Assembly: GCA_023055505.1 (NCBI GenBank)
Contig: JALIRH010000045.1
Coordinates: forward strand, 2,542,001 to 2,606,000
Reading direction: 5' to 3'
Origin: Callipepla californica brunnescens
Taxonomy: Eukaryota > Chordata > Aves > Galliformes > Odontophoridae
DNA length: 64,000 nt
In this document: positions 1-19,751 of the stretch, one piece after another
Layout of the letters: every line of letters begins with the position of its first letter
How positions within the stretch are numbered: the first letter of the stretch is position 1
Made by a program: the position numbers and the translations under genes
The notes under the pieces: model-generated
What the model was told of the DNA's origin: nothing
The model's database searches: none
What the model saw: only the letters and a program-made list of their open reading frames with translations

Positions 1-2831
1 GTCCCACACGCACATGCTTCCTCCACCTACGTGTGTGTTTGTGCTTTTTTTCTGGGTGTGAGCTTTGTTATCCGTAGGCCTGCAAACGTTTCTTATATGG
101 CCTTCAATAACTAAAGAGTGCATGAACATCCTGAGCTCGTTCTGTGCTCGTAACGGTTATTCCTTGGTTTTGTGATAGGGCTCCAAAAACCAACTTTGAA
201 GCTTCGGATCCTGTTTACATTTTAATCAGAACGTTTACTGCTCCGACGTATAGCGTGGCTGAAATCCATTCTGCAAGCCCAAGCTGTTCAGCAGCTTTGA
301 AGAAGAAATGCATTCACCGTGTAAGATTTCTTACGTTTGGGATCAGAAAAAAGCTTCTATTGTAAGATTTTTTTCATGGTGTTCCAACCCCTGCCCCTCA
401 GAGCTGTCAGCCGCCCGATAGCGCGTTGTTTGTGTTTGATGCACGGGGAGGACTTTGCTTTAGCAGCTGTCTGACTGCGAAATAATTTTGTTCGAAAGTT
501 GTGGGTCCCTCGAGGGTAGCGAGCGCTGCTCCGAAAGCGAAAGTGGGTTAGCGTGCCTGCAGAGTGAAGTGGGTTTGAGACCTGGGAGCTTTGATAGCTC
601 GGAATATGTGCTTTTTTAAAAGCTGATTGGTTTTTTGAAGTGGTAACGTGCTCATACAAGGTGGTTTGCTGTATTGAATGTCCCGTAAATGGGCAGAGAT
701 GAAATGATGGCAGAGAGAATATTTCAGCATTCAGTGATGGGGGGGAAGGAGTGAGAAGGTAAAGCTTCCTTCTCGTGATGGGATTTTGCTTTTTCTGGCT
801 GTGTAGCAGCAGAATCCTGGTCGCCTTCCTGAAAAGCTCATGCAGTTTGTGAGAAATAATTAATGTGCTGAAGTAATCAGGTGCATTCTTCTACACAGCG
901 TAGTGATTTGGGGGGGGGGAGGGCAGCTGAATAATTTATTTAATGTTGTCAAAGCAAAGCTGAACTATGGATCGCATCATGCCCGCTGCTTTTAAGCTCC
1001 TATCCTGGGTATAGGATTGTTAATTCTGGCTTGCAGTCAGAGCCAGCTTATTTGGTTATTTACTAGTATTTCCATCCGAACATTACTTGTGATCACAAGC
1101 CAATGTTAACAGCCCCATCTCCACGTATTTCCTGGCCCAGCTGGGGCTTGGCTCTCGTCCTCTTCCCTCTCACCTCTGGAGCTGAGAAGCTTCAACTGGG
1201 ACCTGGGATGGGGAGAGCACGCAGGAGCAGACCGTGGTGCTTGGGAGTCTGCCTGCAGGGTTCTCATTGAGTGCATTTAGAAATACTGCCAGCTGTTCAA
1301 GAATCTGTTTAACTAACTGCAGGCTTGTAATCAAGCGGCTGCTTGTTGGTAAGTCACTTTCCCTAGTGCGTTATTTCACAGAGATTAGGGCAAGGTTCAG
1401 TCTTTTTTATTATTCAAACGACTGAGACCCTGGGTAGGTTTATTTCCTGTTCAGTTAAATTCATTTTGAAGGGGGGAAATTTCTACTGAAGCAGTTAGCT
1501 TGAAACTGCAATACATAAAAAGTGGTGTCAAAACATGTTTGGAAGGAAGTCAGTGCATTTGGTGCGTGGAGAGTAACTCAGACTGAAGTGGAAGGAAATT
1601 TATCACAAAAATCCATGTCTGTATGACTGCCTCAGATTGGTTGCTTTTCATTATCGCACCAAGAATAGTAATAAAAATCAAGGTATGAGTCTGAATGGTT
1701 TATTCCTATCTGCTGGGTTTGTCTGAGGTTTCTAACCTGAAACTCAGTGAGATTTTCAGACCCTGATGGTAAGATCCAGTTTTCTTCACGCTTGGAGAAG
1801 GTCCCTAAAAGAAAGCATAAGCCATCGTCTCATCGTGGGATCTCTCTCAGGCTCTCCTTCATTAACCTCTGCATTCTGTAGTTGCAAGTCCTATTTGCAT
1901 GAGTAGCTCAGATGTATTCCTGACTTGATCCATACAACCAAAAATCTTGGCTTGGTATTGTTAATACTGTGCTACTAAAATGTAATTGTCCTGGTAAAAA
2001 ATAAATGAGAGAGCTTGATTACTTGTATTCATTAGGGATCACGTGGTAACTTTTGCAAGAGGAAGTAATAGTGTCCTGGTCAAATTCCAACTTGGATAAT
2101 GCAACTGAAATTTAGATGGGCAAATGTAATATCGCTTGGCTACTGCAGTGAGGAATAAATAGCTGGGGGGGAAGGGAGAATGAGACAAAAGAATAAGATA
2201 TCTTAAATCAAGAGGCTGTGAGGGATTTCTGAAGTGGAAACAAGTAAGGGACACACTGTTCTTAACCTGAGTCCGTTGAAAATGATTCCATTGAAATTCT
2301 TCATGCATATCTGCGCTAATGGAATGTTGCTAGGTTTAAAAACTTAATCTGCCCACTTTCTGGGTGAGAATGGGCTCTACGGTGGAGGTTGTGATGGAGA
2401 AGAGCTGCTTCTGTGTAGGTGTACACCTCACTTGATGGAGAGGCATGTGGGAGGAGTAGTGCATTGTGTCGAGACCATCAGTGCTCCAGAGTGTCCAGAG
2501 CAGAAAGAGATCAGCATGTTGACTCAGCTTTGAGGCAGTGGTAGTGATGTTTGGTAGGTGGAGAGTATTCATCTGGAAGTGGATGATGTGCCTTGATTTC
2601 AGTTCCTCACAAGTCTAATAACTAGCTCTGGCCCACGTAAAGGTGCATGTGTTTGTACCCAGTTCCCACTTTTGTTTGAGATAATGCTGCAGGGCGGTCT
2701 GCCCACAGCAGATACAGCTCCTAGGTGGTATAATCTGGGTTTTACTTCAGTTGTACAAACTCAAAAGAATTTGGTGAATATTTTAGTGACATTTTTTTAA
2801 TTGACCTTATTTTCTCTGTTGTCTTTTATAG
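1..2831 (+). other. ZNF652 5' intron (tail), no gene seen
   Basis: No coding exon is supported here. The stretch is AT-rich, lacks CpG clustering, and ends in a pyrimidine-rich tract and AG at 2830-2831 that fits the 3' splice site of the first coding exon of ZNF652. I therefore read it as the end of an intron in the 5' UTR, with the promoter upstream of the window. Short frames of 60-100 codons in it lack family resemblance. Confidence 0.6.
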
Positions 2832-3070
2832 ATAAAATGTTCAACAGTTCGTTGGCAACTTTCTTCAGAAGAATAATTACTACCGCTCTGCTCTTGCCAT
2901 AATATCAGAGTTCTGTGACCTACACATCCGTGCTAAACATCAGCAGAGAATCCTGTTTTGTTCCTTCTGTGTAGATGGAACAGACATCGGTCATGAGAAC
3001 CCATCCTGATTTAAAGCTGCTTGCTTGGTTTTCTGGGATTAAAGGTGCTTAATGAATCAGGCCCCCCCAG
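2832..3070 (+). other. ZNF652 5' UTR part of the first coding exon
   Basis: The exon most likely begins after the acceptor TTTTATAG ending at 2831 and runs untranslated to the ATG at 3071. Several short upstream ATG triplets occur in it, for example near 2838 and 2974. That is common in vertebrate zinc-finger transcripts and could lower translation. The exact exon start is inferred from the splice signal only. Confidence 0.55.
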
Positions 3071-10197
<7,127 letters not shown>

Positions 10198-13100
10198 CAT
10201 CTTTGCTTCCTGCCAGCTATTTTCCCATTTTATGCACATGGAAACGTGCTCTCGTGGAAGTGCAGAGGGTTAGTTGATGAGGACTTTTGTCTCTCTCTCA
10301 GCCCCTGCAGATGGTCCTGATTTTTCCTTTGAATCAGTTAGCAAACAAGGAAATCCTGTTTTGGATCAGCAGTGCTCATTTGAACCTGGGAACCAACAGG
10401 ACTTAACCCCAATTTGCTTGTGTTTTCCTGGTGACTTTTATAAATTTCGGATACTGAGACTTGTGGAATTTTATAATTTCATATCAGCTGATGAGGTATG
10501 CTTGCTTTTATATCCTGGACTTCTCCTCAAAGAGGAGATAGGCCTGGTTTTCTTTGTACTAATCGGAAAGGCTGTGAGATTAATACAGAGCATTAATTGT
10601 ATCACTGTGTATTGTAATGGATTCTTTTCAGCTTTTGGGGCCGGCTATGGAGTGAGCCAGCCACGTATCACGGTATATTTGAGCATTATAAAGAAAGACA
10701 AAAATTTCTTGTTTGTGTAGCTCTCCTAACACACTCTTTATTTTACTACAGAAATTATTTTAGAGTTTTTTGTATAGACCTATTTAGTAGTCAGTTTCTA
10801 AAATGAAATGTATTTCAATAAGCGGTGTAATTTTTTCAGTGTAGCTGGACCTATGTTGTATAATAGATAAATTTTTATAATCATCGAAATGTGATTCTTA
10901 AAAGATGCATATAGCTTCTATAGTTAAAGTTATTCTTACAACTGTACAACTTAAAACAACAAAAGGTGCTTCAGAGAAGAAAGGAATCCAAGAGGTCTCT
11001 GGAAAGGTTGCCTCAAAAGTGATGTTGATTTCAGAACTTTATGTAATTTATTTTAGTAGGTTGGTGGGTTTTCGTTTTGTTTTTTTCTACTTTAAGTTTC
11101 CCTTCCCACAGTTTCTGTTAAGAGTTTATGGAGAAGGACATTGAGATCCTGTATTCTCCCTCCTCAGATTTCTTTTAATTCAACTGGAGCCAGCCATGAA
11201 ATGGGCTGGAGAGGAAGTATCTCAAGTCAGCCAAGCATCTTTATGCAGGAGAGCCAGGTTGTAATGGCTTTTCATGGTATGATTTTAAGCTGGGGATTCT
11301 ATCAGGTGCTGCTCTTCGGATTGCTATTTGGAATTCCTGAAGTTAGGAGAGGGTCATCAAGTGAAATCATAAATGCTGTGTTTCTGACTGGTTGATTGTA
11401 AGAGTGAGAAGTTTGGATGAGGCAGTGGTGTTTCAGTTGCATTGTTGAGAAAACGCTGACAGCAGTGTACGTGCCGTGGGAAGCTCTATCCCATAAATAC
11501 ATGCATAAAATCATGGGATGATTTCTAGGAATTGTAGTCATACGGTTGGCAAATCTAAAATCTGCAGTCGTAGGATAGGAAGCTTTGAATTGTAGGCACG
11601 TCACTGTTCCATCATACTGGATGGCAATGAGGAGGAAATGACAAGTAGTGCAGGGATGGTGGGCTGGAATGCCAAACGTGGATGTTTTAACCGTCAAGTA
11701 GCTATTAATTTTTCAGGTTTGTATTTCTCTTCAACTAAAACTAAGCGTAGCAGCATTATGCAGTCTAGTAAATTGTTGCCACCTTCAGTGAAGACAGACG
11801 CTCAACGTGCTGTAAGTTCTCATTTCTTTAAAATTTATACTCTTCTGAGCTGCTTTTTAAATTAAATCCCACCAAACTGTAGATCCAGAGGTCCTCTCTA
11901 GGCAGATGTCTAACTTGCCATTCTGCTCACTTATGAAGTGGGGTTTTCTGGCTGATGGGATTATTTTTTTTCAGTCATCAAGATAGCAGAAATGGTGGAA
12001 ACTCTTCCTGTCACTTCCTCAAAGTTAATGCTTTTAAGCACTGTGTTTTGAAACACTATGTCCTCTGTCTGATGGGAATTAGCTCCTTACTTGATGTTTT
12101 TCACAGTTTTCTACCATCTGATCATAATTCTTTTTTTTTTTTTTTCATAACATGCATAGCAAACTGTAGGAACCAGGAAGGGCAATTTTAGCCCAACAAA
12201 CCTATTCACTTTCGACTGATCTGAAACCCCTTCCAGCATTTCTGAAAAATAAAGCAATGTGTTTTCTAAATGTTTTCTCTACGATATTTATATACACTCT
12301 CTTATCTTCTAGGCAAAAAAAGCCAGTAACAAAAGTGAATTTACACTCGTGATGACAACTGTTGTATTTACTGTGGCTGGTCCGCCCCAGAGGTTCTATG
12401 CATTCCATGTCACCTTTGCACCCTCCATTTCTGTTGTGCCACTATTTTACGGTCAGGCCCATTATTAAATGATTTTTAAATGCTAAGTATCAATTGTATT
12501 CCATTTTTGCAAAATGATCTTCTTCTCAATAAATTTTCCACATTAGGCTGCTATTCAGAATTCTGACATTTGGAACGCTTTTTTCCCCCCTCCTATTGTT
12601 TAGTTCATAGCAGTGATACACACTTTCTGTTTCTCCTTCCAAGTAGGAATTCCTTTCTGTGGAAGAAGATTAAACTTTCTGACCAGTTTCACTGTCCTAG
12701 TGTCAGCAGGTTCTCCTAATTGTCCGGGACTAACGTAGTGAAAGCTGACAGACCTGTCGAGGGGTGTTGCAATGTGGTGTTTTAGAAAGTACATCTTTTA
12801 CTGAAAAAGGAAAGTGGGCGTTAACAAAAGTTGGGCAATTAAAAGAGCACGGTTTGCTGATGCTTTTCACTCCTGCTTAAATTTGCATAAGCACGCACAC
12901 CTACAGAATTGGTGCAACACTAAGGAATGTATTCAAGTGCGTTTACTACTTTTTTGCATATGTTAACGAGCTGAGAATAATATTTTGTATCAGCTTTATT
13001 ACATTTGGTGAGCACGTAAGAGCTTGGTTTGTGTTATACTGAAGCACTTGCTTCAAGAAGAGCAAAGTCAAGTTACACCAACTTTAGGTTTGATTTGAAA

Positions 13101-16100
13101 GGGAGACCAACTTCTCCATTATTTTTTTCCAAAGCATCCTACAGCCTGAGGCAAACTTCTACTCAATTTTTGAGATTGCATTTTAAGAGGAAGAATTAAA
13201 CAGAATTAATGCAGTCGGGAAGTGGGCAGTTTAAAGGACAGTATCTTTTCTAAAGGAGTTGAAGCTGCTAGTCCTGCAGGCAGCACTGTATCCTCTACTG
13301 AGGGTATTAGCTGTGTGGGCTTGTTTATTCACTGTATTATCTCAGGCTAATTTACCTTCCTAGATGAAGGTGTGGTGATTATCTGTTTTGTATTGACTTG
13401 CCTGTCTGAGTTATTGGCTCTCTATTTACACAGCGTGCATGCTTCTGAGATGATCTAATTTGTATTGCTGTGCACATCAGAAGTTCCTGTCACCCACCTT
13501 GTGTTCCCAACCACATCTCAAATTATGGGCTTTTGAAAGAGTGCTTTGAGCTGAATGTGGGCTCTTAGCACTGGGAGATTAGTTCCTATCTGGGCGCTGC
13601 AATCCCTTCGGATGTTTTTGCCTTTGCCCAGTTGCACCTCTTGAGGATGTAATAGCAATTTTCCGTTTATGGGAGGGGAGAAGGCAAAATTCACAAGTAT
13701 GCAGTTTCAAGACAGTGCTTCCCTTTGATAGTTCGTTTTAAACAGGTTAACTGAAAGACCAGGTTTCTCTCCGAGCTGAGAAGATTGCTATTTTTGTGAT
13801 TTATTTAATTGATTGATTTCTTTGCACTCCAGCAGCCAGTGGTGTGACTGTTATGGGGCTGAGTACCATTTTGTTGGAGAGAGTGAGAGTCCATTGTGCA
13901 GCGTTTCTTCAATTCATACAAAGGTAGTGTTGCAGTGACAAGTTCTAATTGGATTATTAATTGCATAGGACTTAGAGAAAACAATAAAAGCATATGCAGC
14001 GTGCAAATACGGTGCTCGAGAACACTAAATAATGTCAATTTATTATTTTTTTTCTCTTGGGACTTGACCTCAGGATTGTAAAATGTTTCAATAATTGTTT
14101 TATGGTTTCATATCTCTATGAACTGGCAGTATTAAAAAAGAAAACCCATCACCGTGATGTGTTACTCACAGGATTTTCTTTACCTGCTACTGAGGAACGT
14201 CTCACTTGTAAATAACCATTGTTAGCTACTAACTCATCAGTCCAAAACAGATAAATCCCATTCCTCTCCAGACCACCGAGTAAATTTTCAAGCATTTCCA
14301 AAAAAAAAAAGAGGTACATTGAAAATTAATGACTTTTAAATTGTATCATTATCCTACAGTTAAACTTTGAAAGCTGAAGTGTCACTGTGCGAGCTTTGAC
14401 GTGCACAGTAAGGTCTAAACTGTCCTCTGTGTGACACATCACTTGCCAGCTTCCATCAAATAAATCTGCCTTGTACTGTGGTGGCTGTTCTGTTTGCACC
14501 TGGAACAGTTTTGTACCTTTGTCACCATTTGATTTTGTTTTGTTTTGTTTGAACAGTGCTCTTTGCTGTCAGCTCAGAGGATCTGCTCTTTAAGGGGAAG
14601 AAGGAGCATTCATTTTCACAGAGTTTGTGTACACGTGGATGAAATTTGATTGGATTTTTTTTTTTTTTTGGTGGAAATTTCCAATTTTCATAACTGGAAT
14701 TTAATTCAACTGTGGTAACAGATAGAAAGAGAAGGAAGCGTGAAGTAACCTGGAACTAATTAGTATTGTCTTCCTGACCAAAGAAGGTATAAATCAGTTA
14801 ATGTTAGGATTTAAGCACATCAGTGGTACTGAAAACAGATAGTACTGCATATTGTAGGTGTATTGGAGGCATGGCAGAAAAACTGAAATCCACTGCAAAG
14901 GAAGGAAACTTTCAATGGGAAGACAAGCTCTTGCATTTCGTGTAGATACCAGGCAAAAGTCTGCCTTGGCATTCATAATAAAAGATTGTCATCCTAGCAG
15001 CAACAAGAGACAATGTGAGTTAGGTTAGTGATGCTGTTCGTATTCACTCAGCAGCTCTCCACAATTATTTCAGCCTGAGTTGACCTATCCATATTAATTC
15101 CGGTGCAGAAGTTGTTCTCTGTGGATCACAGAGGGTGCCCTCTGCCCTCAGAAGTTCGGGCAGAGCCTTCTTCAAATGAGGAGAAGGATTTGAAGGATTT
15201 GAAGGCTTTATTTTTTCTCCTCCATTTTAAAAATTGGCCTGTCCCTTTTTTTCTTTGCGAGTAAATCCTCCTGCTGTTTCGATCTGTTGCTGCTTTTACA
15301 GATTAGAATCAGCAAATACATCTTCTGATGACATTTCTCTGGATATTGGGAATTGCCTTTGTACTCAGTCATGGCCCATGCACGTACAAAGTGCATTCTT
15401 GCAGTGCAGTCCTCTGTGTGCTGAGAATTTATGTACACAAACACTGTAGTCCAATGGAGCTTCCCTGGGAGCAGCAGTGGGTGGAGGTGTTCGCAGTCTG
15501 TCCTTTGTTTCGTCGTATTGCTGAGTTGTTCTTTCATCCTTTTAATTTGGCACGAAGGTAGCTTTGTGTGGCGTGTGCGTTCCCAGTTTTTATGCTGTTT
15601 TCCTACACCACGTACTCGAGCTGAAGAGCCTTATGGTGTGAACTTTAAACACATCTGAAATGGAGAAACTGTGGAACGTTTTCCACCAGAAAGGAAACAG
15701 TGCTTCGGTTTGGTTTGTGTTTGAATCCCCTTCCCTGAGAAACCTGCCCAGGTGGAGGCAGAGCAGAAGTCCCTTGCTGAAGTGATCTATTAATGTTAAT
15801 TATTATCTTTTGCTCAAAGAACTCTGAACATTGTTGTTACTTTTTCTTTTCAATCAGCCTATATAACAACAGCATGGTTCCCTGATAATTTTTTTTTTTT
15901 TTCGATCTTGATTCTGCACAAAGGTGACATTTGTAATAACACTGATGCTAATCAGTAGAGGTTGTCTTTTCAATAAACTGCACATCTACATTTTCTTGAA
16001 CTAGGTGTCTGGTTTCCTAAAGGGTCACTGAAGCCTTTTTGAGCTCCACTGACCGTGTATGGAGCCCAGACATAAAGGCTGGTGGGAGAGCACCCCAACC

Positions 16101-16200
16101 TTCCCATGGACTGGTAAGGTCACTTGATGTTTCTGAACTAATGCACTTTCCTACAATAAAGAGAGGCATCAAGGGCAAGAGCTGAAGTCTGATATGCAGT
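10198..16200 (+). other. ZNF652 3' UTR and downstream sequence (end uncertain)
   Basis: The 6 kb after the stop codon is AT-rich and has no coding exon that I can support. Plus-strand AATAAA hexamers occur at 12248, 12528, 13983, 14977, 15972 and near 16157, so several 3' ends are possible. The human gene also has a multi-kilobase 3' UTR. Which signal is used cannot be told from sequence alone. Confidence 0.5.
12528..12533 (+). terminator. Candidate polyadenylation signal AATAAA of ZNF652
   Basis: This is a canonical AATAAA 2.3 kb after the ZNF652 stop, followed within 60 bases by T-rich sequence. It is one of several candidates; the choice is a guess based on spacing and the downstream T-rich element. 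Confidence 0.35.
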
Positions 16201-18680
16201 TTCAAGATACACATGTGCATAGTCCGCTCAGATTTAACTTTGTTAGAACAATTACCTCTGAAGACAATTAATCTTGCTAGGCACATACGCTGAGTTCATT
16301 AGAAGTACGGGGTAAAATTGTGTCACTGAGTAATACAGATGGTTTCTCGCTTTGGGGGGACTTTTCCATTTGTGTTATTAATTGCAGGAGCATAATGATT
16401 TGACAGGAATTCTTGTTGGTAAGAGAGCAGAAGGTTCTTCGGGTAAGCTGCAAGTGAACTGTTTTCTCATGTCTCAGAACTGAAGGTAAAGGAAGGAAAT
16501 CATAAGAGCAAAGGATTTTTTGTCCCCTTGAAGTATGCCATAGCCTGGCTGAAACAAACAGCCAGCAGGCAGTGTCCCCAAAGGCACCTGAGCTTTTCCA
16601 AACACAAAAGCACTCTGTCTCAGTTTTTTTCCTCCCCTAACACAATTAAAGCTTGAAAAATAAACTGAATTTGTAACTGTATTTTTGCAAAATGCCTGAT
16701 TTAATTTTTTCCAGCTGGCATTGGTGATGTATTTTTTTGATGCCCTTAGCAGGTGCAGTAGCTGGTTTGCTGCTAACGTCAGCAGCCCATGTGGAAAGAG
16801 GGGCTTAGGGATGTAGCACCTTTCATTCTTCAACCTGAAATTCCAGAATCAGTTGTAGAAAGATGCTGGAGAGTGTTGGTGTGTTTTAAAGCTACAGTGT
16901 CTTGATGGGAAGGTTATGTAAAGGAATTGTTGCTCTGCTCAAAAGTTGCAGCTGCAGAAAAGCATGGTAATGAGTTTTCCCCACCTGAGAAGTTGCTTAA
17001 CATATTAAAAGAAGGGAAAGATGAGCAGATAGGAAAGCTCAAGTATTCTGACTCTGCTTCTCCTGAACCCCTGTTGCAGTTACTGCTCTGAGATTTCAAG
17101 TGATAGCTGATGCTAGCAAAAGGAGCAAAAGAGGTCACCAAAATGAAGTCAGGAGAATGCTGCAGCATGACCACCAAGCAGCCCAGCTACTGACAGCCCT
17201 GCCCGCAGTGACCTTGAGCTGAAAAACAGTAAGGATCTGTAATTGCTGGTTACACACTTCTTGCTTCTGTGACCTGAACGTAATTGAGTGTGTTGTGAAG
17301 AAGTGCTGTTTGTGTTTACAGTCTCAATTGTGCAATTTCGCCTTCAGATTGCCTCAGCTCTGTTTTGCCTGTTGTCTGAGAGTAACCATTGAGGGGCAGC
17401 TGATAGTGACCTTAGTAACTGTCATTTTCAGTCCTGCACATGTGCTGCTACCGTGTGCTGCACACTGGAGTGGGATCTGTGAGTTAGAGGATGGTGTTTT
17501 CGTGTCTGCAGAATAACTGCAACCTTGTGTTGGCATATCTGAGAGCTTGCAAAATGAAAGACCGAGAAAGCACGTTACAAAATAGCTGCCAGGTTTGCTC
17601 TCAAACAGGAATTCAGCCTGCAACACGAGGCAGTGAACTCAAGTGTTGTCTGCTTGCTTTTCCATATAAAATATTGGGGTGCTTTCATCTCAGAACTCTC
17701 AGCTTCCCTCCCGCACACTGTAAGAATTTCTTAATACCTTCACCAGGAAGATAACTTTCCATCAGCTTTGTTAAAATTAGGACGTGCATTAAAAGAGAAC
17801 TGCTGTAAAACAGAACTGTTTCATCTGAAGCTTTCCTTTGGTGTTTAACCTGGGCAGGCTGTGTGCTTAAATTTAGTGTACTGCTGTCAGATGAGTAAAT
17901 ATCCGTGTTCTGCAGATGTGGAACTGAGAGACTGACATTATGTAAGCAAATGACAGCTGGGGACAGAGCTCTGAGCTATTTCTGATCCAGACTACTGCCC
18001 TAACCGCAGGATCACCATTTCCCTTTTCAGTTCTTTTTAGATTTTCTGCATAATTTCCTCCACCAGGTTTTTCAGACAGTAGATGGAGTAGATGGCAATA
18101 AAGGAGATAAGAAACAGCTCCTTTGTGGTTATATGGTAGCTCCTGCGCACAGACTGAAAGTGGTGAACAGGAAAAAAGGGCAGCCCTGGAGTCTGACCCA
18201 TCCCACAGTGTGTTCCTGGTTGCTTGAGGTAAGCGTGGAACAGAGCACAGCCTGCGTTTCAATGGGTGGTGGCTCAGAGTAATGATAAACAAAATTAGTT
18301 CAGACTGAAAATTGATACTTTCCAAGACAGCTTGAGCATGAAGATATCAGCTTTCTGGCAGGTGCCATTAATAGTCTGAAGGTCTCCGGACACCTAGAAT
18401 GAATGACAGTGTCCTGTTGTAACTCTGGTTTGGTGGTGGCTCTGATTCTTACGTCGTGCCTGTGATTTCAACAGGTTAAGGCATCCTACAGCTCTCTTTC
18501 ACAACAGGTTCTGGAGAGTGATAAAAGAAAATGCATTGTATGTCAACAGAGGGGTTGAATTTGATATTAGGTCACAAGATGACCTTGTTCCCAGGGGGGA
18601 GAGAAAGAACAGGTGCAACAAGAAAAGAAAGCGTCAAGGAAGCGTGTCATCTAACTGTCCATTCCAGGTGCAGGTTTGTA

Positions 18681-19130
18681 ATGATAGAATCACAACGTGG
18701 TTGGGTTGGATGAGGCCTTGAAGCCCATCCAGCTCCACTCCTGCCCCCCAGGGTGGGCTCCCCCCAGCAGCTCAGGCAGCCCAGGGCCCTTCCATGGCCT
18801 TGGGCACCTCCAAGGATGGGCACCCTCAGCTCTGGGCAGCAGTGCCACATCCTCACTGCCTTCTGTGTAAAGAATTCCCTCCTTACACCTCCCCTCTTGT
18901 AGTCTAAAGCCACCCCCCCCTTGTCCTATCACCATCAGGCCATATAAAAAGTTGTTCTCTATGCTTTTTTTATGAGCTCCCTTTAAGTATTGGAAGGCTG
19001 CAGTGAGGTCTCCCTGTAACCTTCCCTTCTCCACGCTGAGCAAGCACAGCTCCCTCAGCCCACTTCTCAAACTTGTCCGTGTCCCTTTGGATGGCATTCC
19101 TTCCTTCTGCTGCACCAACTGCCCAGAAAG
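18681..19130 (-). mobile_element. CR1 LINE fragment, 3' end, antisense to the window
   Basis: The left edge reads like the reverse complement of the avian CR1 3' terminus (ATAGAATCACA followed by TGGTTGGGTTGGATGAGGCC). It is followed by typical antisense CR1 body text (CTCCACTCCTGCC..., GCAGTGAGGTCTCCCTGTAA, CTGAGCAAGCACAGCTCCCT). The element is 5'-truncated, as nearly all CR1 copies are, and encodes nothing intact. Boundaries are estimated by eye. It lies between the ZNF652 tail and PHOSPHO1. Confidence 0.85.
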
Positions 19131-19689
19131 TTTTCCTCTCGATTAGTTTTATTACAAAACACGTGGAGGCTGGAATTACTTCCATGTGAAAGAATAGGAT
19201 TATCCAGTTGAGTGAATGAAATGCATTCAACAGGACTGCAGTTTACTGAAGAGGAATGTGTTGCTCTGCTCACCGGCATGGCAGCATGAGAGCAGTTAAA
19301 GCAGCGGATTCTGCTGACCTGCAGTGTGCAGAGATAGCATTATCAGTGCCTCTCTTACACTGCTTCAGCAGAAGCTTATCCCACCTGATAAAAAGCCCTG
19401 TCTTGTTGCCTATGATTCCTAAGTATTATATAGAACAGAACATATTGAGTACTCTGCTTCGTATGGAGCTGCATAGCTCCAGTTTGGGGTTTCTTTGTAA
19501 TCCCTTGTTGTACCTTTATATCGTGGCAGTTATATGAATTGTTAATGGTGATTAGTGTTGTAAGTCTTAACATAAAAGTTCTTCCTCAAGATGCTTAACT
19601 GGAGGCAGAAAGGAGCTCTTGGTGAATAAGTTCTGGGGGGGAGTGTTGTTTTTCAGGTTGTGTGAACTACATGACAGTTCTGTCTAGGT

Positions 19690-19751
19690 GAAGAGGGGGA
19701 AAATGTGCATATTTACTGGGGAAGAGAGGGAAAACGTGCATATTTACTGGG
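19690..19751 (+). repeat. 31-bp direct tandem duplication (two copies)
   Basis: The unit GAAGAGGGGGAAAATGTGCA... is repeated once directly, 19690-19720 and 19721-19751, with about two mismatches. A third copy begins but breaks off after a few bases. No function is visible. Confidence 0.8.
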
